This document shows, piece after piece, positions 62,067 through 64,000 of a stretch of DNA of 64,000 bases. A model generated the notes under the pieces. The model saw only the letters and a list, made by a program, of their open reading frames with translations, was not told where the DNA came from and did no database searches. Both the position numbers and the translations under genes were made by a program. The DNA is taken from NCBI GenBank assembly GCA_023433945.1, contig JAEYTP010000142.1:71865-135864 (forward strand). The letters are read 5' to 3'. Source of the DNA: Bacillota bacterium. Its GTDB lineage: Bacteria; Bacillota; Clostridia; Acetivibrionales; DSM-1351. How positions within the stretch are numbered: position 1 is the stretch's first letter; every line of letters starts with the position of its first letter.

Positions 62067-63836
62067 ATGGGTTTGACGAAATGGATTTTAAAGAATCCTA
62101 AGGTTGATTATGAAAACATGTCAAGAACGTTAGGGGTAAGTGAGCTTATCTGCAGAGTTCTTGTAAATAGGAAAATATATGAACAGATAGATGCAATGGC
62201 TTTTATAAGCCCTGAGCTTAATATGCTTTATAACCCTAGACTTATGAAGGATTTGGGTAAAGCCGCAGACATTATAAAGGATAAGATAACTTCAGGCAAG
62301 AAAATACGCATTGTTGGGGATTATGACGTTGATGGTGTCATCAGCACGTATATACTGATGGAAGCTCTAACTCACTGCGGAGCCGTTGTTGATTACGATA
62401 TTCCGCATCGTGTACATGATGGATATGGCATTAATGTTTCAATAGTTGAAAAAGCATATAAAGATGGAATTGATACTATCATCACTTGTGACAATGGTAT
62501 AGCAGCAATAGACCAGATTAAACATGCAAAACAGCTTGGAATGACGGTAATTGTTACCGACCATCATGAAGTGCCTTTTGTTGTGTGTGAGGATGGCAGC
62601 AGGTGTCATGTAATACCCGATGCAGATGCTGTTGTAGACTGCAAGCAAACCGATTGCAATTATCCATTCAAGTTATTGTGCGGAGCAGCAGTGGCATTTA
62701 AGCTTGTACAAGCGCTTTTTGAAGAGTTTCAAATAAGTAAGGATATAGAAGAACGGTTATACGAAATGGTGGCAATCGCTACTGTATGTGATGTGGTAGA
62801 CCTTGTATCGGAAAATAGAATTTTTGTAAAAAAGGGGCTTAAGACTTTAAGTAATACCAAAAATCCCGGTCTATTGGCACTTCTTATGGAGACCGGAATA
62901 CACGACAAGGAGTTATCAGTATACCATCTTGGCTTTATTATCGGTCCTTGCATTAATGCTTCAGGTAGGCTCGAATGTGCTCGCAAAGGACTTGAAATGC
63001 TTTTATGCAAGAATATTGACGAAGCAATACCCCTTGCAAGAGAATTGGCTCAATTAAATGCAGAAAGAAAAAGTATGACACAAGAGGGTATAGAGGAAGT
63101 TTGTGCGGCAATTGAGAGCTCAGATATAAAAAACGACAAGGTCTTTATAGTCTATAATAATAATATTCATGAAAGTATTGCAGGTATAATTGCGGGTAAA
63201 ATACGTGAAAGATATAATGTACCAACTTTAGTGCTTACTGACAGCGAGAATGGTGTAAAGGGTTCGGGGCGTTCAATAGAAGAATATAATATGTTTGAGG
63301 AACTTTTAGCGTGTAGAGACCTTCTGGACAAGTTCGGAGGGCACCCTATGGCCGCAGGACTCAGTCTTCCTTATGAGAATATAGAATTATTGAGAAGGGC
63401 GATGAATGAAAATACTACCCTTACAGAGGATGATTTGGTACCAAAGCTTTATATTGATGCACAGGTACCAATAGAAACTATTAGCCTTTCGATGGCACAA
63501 GAGATATCTATTTTGGAGCCATATGGAAAAGGAAATTCAAAGCCTGTTTTTGCAGACAAGAATGTGGCTGTTACAAGAGCTACCGTTATTGGAGCCAATA
63601 AAAACGTTCTCAAGCTAAAATTATCCAAAAAGACGGGAAAAAGCATAGACGCAATATATTTTGGTAATATTGAAGACTTCGACAACTATATTGCTACTAA
63701 ATTTGGAGAAAATGAAAAGAATCTGATGTATGAGGGCAAGATTAATAATGTAGTACTGGATTTAGCTTTTAATATTGACATAAATCAGTATAATAATATG
63801 AAAAGTGTGCAACTGGTACTGCAAAACTTTAGATAG
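62067..63836 (+). CDS. recJ: Single-stranded-DNA exonuclease RecJ
   Basis: 589 residues. DHH phosphoesterase motifs: GDYDVDGV (Asp85, Asp87), CDNGI, and DHH at 165-167 (VTDHHEVP); later DHHA1 region with GSGRSIEEYNMFE and FGGHPMAAGLSL. 5'-3' exonuclease in recombination and repair. GAGGGG at 62056-62061 supports ATG 62067 rather than the GTG at 62061. The recJ-apt order is typical of Clostridia. Confidence 0.93.
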   Translation: MGLTKWILKNPKVDYENMSRTLGVSELICRVLVNRKIYEQIDAMAFISPELNMLYNPRLMKDLGKAADIIKDKITSGKKIRIVGDYDVDGVISTYILMEALTHCGAVVDYDIPHRVHDGYGINVSIVEKAYKDGIDTIITCDNGIAAIDQIKHAKQLGMTVIVTDHHEVPFVVCEDGSRCHVIPDADAVVDCKQTDCNYPFKLLCGAAVAFKLVQALFEEFQISKDIEERLYEMVAIATVCDVVDLVSENRIFVKKGLKTLSNTKNPGLLALLMETGIHDKELSVYHLGFIIGPCINASGRLECARKGLEMLLCKNIDEAIPLARELAQLNAERKSMTQEGIEEVCAAIESSDIKNDKVFIVYNNNIHESIAGIIAGKIRERYNVPTLVLTDSENGVKGSGRSIEEYNMFEELLACRDLLDKFGGHPMAAGLSLPYENIELLRRAMNENTTLTEDDLVPKLYIDAQVPIETISLSMAQEISILEPYGKGNSKPVFADKNVAVTRATVIGANKNVLKLKLSKKTGKSIDAIYFGNIEDFDNYIATKFGENEKNLMYEGKINNVVLDLAFNIDINQYNNMKSVQLVLQNFR

Positions 63837-63853
63837 AAAGCTTTCATGTTTAC

Positions 63854-63882
63854 TTGTATATGTTGAAATTTTGCTATATAAT
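63854..63882 (+). promoter_or_regulatory. Probable apt promoter
   Basis: TTGTAT (63854-63859), 17-bp spacer, TATAAT (63877-63882), 47 bp before the ATG. Confidence 0.55.
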
Positions 63883-63929
63883 AAATCCATTATAAATACA
63901 AATGTATATTCCGAAAGAGAGTGTATTTT

Positions 63930-64000
63930 ATGGAGCTAAAAGAGAAACTTAGACACGTAATGGATTTTCCAAAGGAAGGAATTGACTTTATTGATATAAC
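63930..64000 (+). CDS. apt: Adenine phosphoribosyltransferase, N-terminal part
   Basis: Cut by the window end after about 23 residues, beginning MELKEKLRHVMDFPKEGIDF, the conserved start of Apt, which converts adenine and PRPP to AMP. Position after recJ supports the call. The PRPP-binding motif lies beyond the window. Confidence 0.85.
   Translation, partial: MELKEKLRHVMDFPKEGIDFIDI

Overview
The window is AT-rich chromosomal DNA of a low-GC Gram-positive, anaerobe-type spore former (class Clostridia). Evidence: strong AGGAGG-type ribosome binding sites, frequent TTG/GTG starts, a Spo0E-like sporulation phosphatase, a c-di-AMP riboswitch before an NlpC/P60 hydrolase, a BlaI/BlaR1 pair, and the order comEC-holA...recJ-apt. 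The intracellular GH43 and GH127 enzymes suggest a plant-polysaccharide-using Ruminiclostridium-like organism; this genus guess is an inference and is weak. I see no rRNA, tRNA, insertion sequence, prophage or CRISPR array.

Layout. 0.2-7.2 kb: a chemosensory-like signalling cluster (PocR/GAF histidine kinase, CheY, a CheA lacking its CheW-binding P5 domain, CheB, a second receiver, a membrane kinase without a sensor, CheW) with no CheR and no flagellar gene. 7.4-10.1 kb: an ABC-2 exporter operon. 10.3-12.5 kb: XRE-cupin regulator plus acyl-CoA synthetase. 12.8-15.2 kb: a sensor-less methyl-accepting protein and an HD-GYP protein. 15.3-20.3 kb: LysR and the large PurL. 20.8-27.3 kb: GH43, GH127, MATE exporter, M24 peptidase. 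27.4-30.0 kb: a retropepsin-like pair, a polysaccharide deacetylase, a transglutaminase-like protein. 30.1-33.3 kb: BlaI/BlaR1 with a clear operator and a small membrane protein. 33.7-36.3 kb: two radical SAM proteins. 36.6-39.6 kb: an amino-acid ABC importer with a coupled cytidylate-kinase-like gene. 39.8-41.1 kb: PadR with a HAAS-type membrane partner. 41.3-46.6 kb, minus strand: aminotransferase, RqcH, Lrp, MetY. 46.9-53.0 kb: DUF368 (PopT) transporter, a LiaSR/NarL-type two-component system and a permease-ATPase-permease ABC system. 53.3-55.8 kb: a divergent membrane pyrophosphatase. 56.0-58.2 kb: Spo0E-like protein, a small protein, a GNAT, and the riboswitch-controlled NlpC/P60. 58.5-64 kb: comEC, holA, recJ and the first codons of apt.

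The most unusual property cuts across these genes. Degenerate tandem repeats (minisatellites) with unit lengths of about 15, 16, 18, 21, 24, 29 and 50 nt occur repeatedly, both in intergenic spacers and inside genes. Inside genes the units are multiples of three and encode low-complexity linkers or inserts (PurL, MATE N-terminus, BlaR1, HemW-like radical SAM, ComEC). Two distant spacers (20.4 and 34.6 kb) share a similar 16-nt unit. At three genes (HD-GYP, metY, hppA) the duplicated unit includes the last codons and is repeated just beyond the stop. Besides this, the CheR-less, P5-less chemosensory cluster and the radical SAM pair are the best candidates for undescribed biology.
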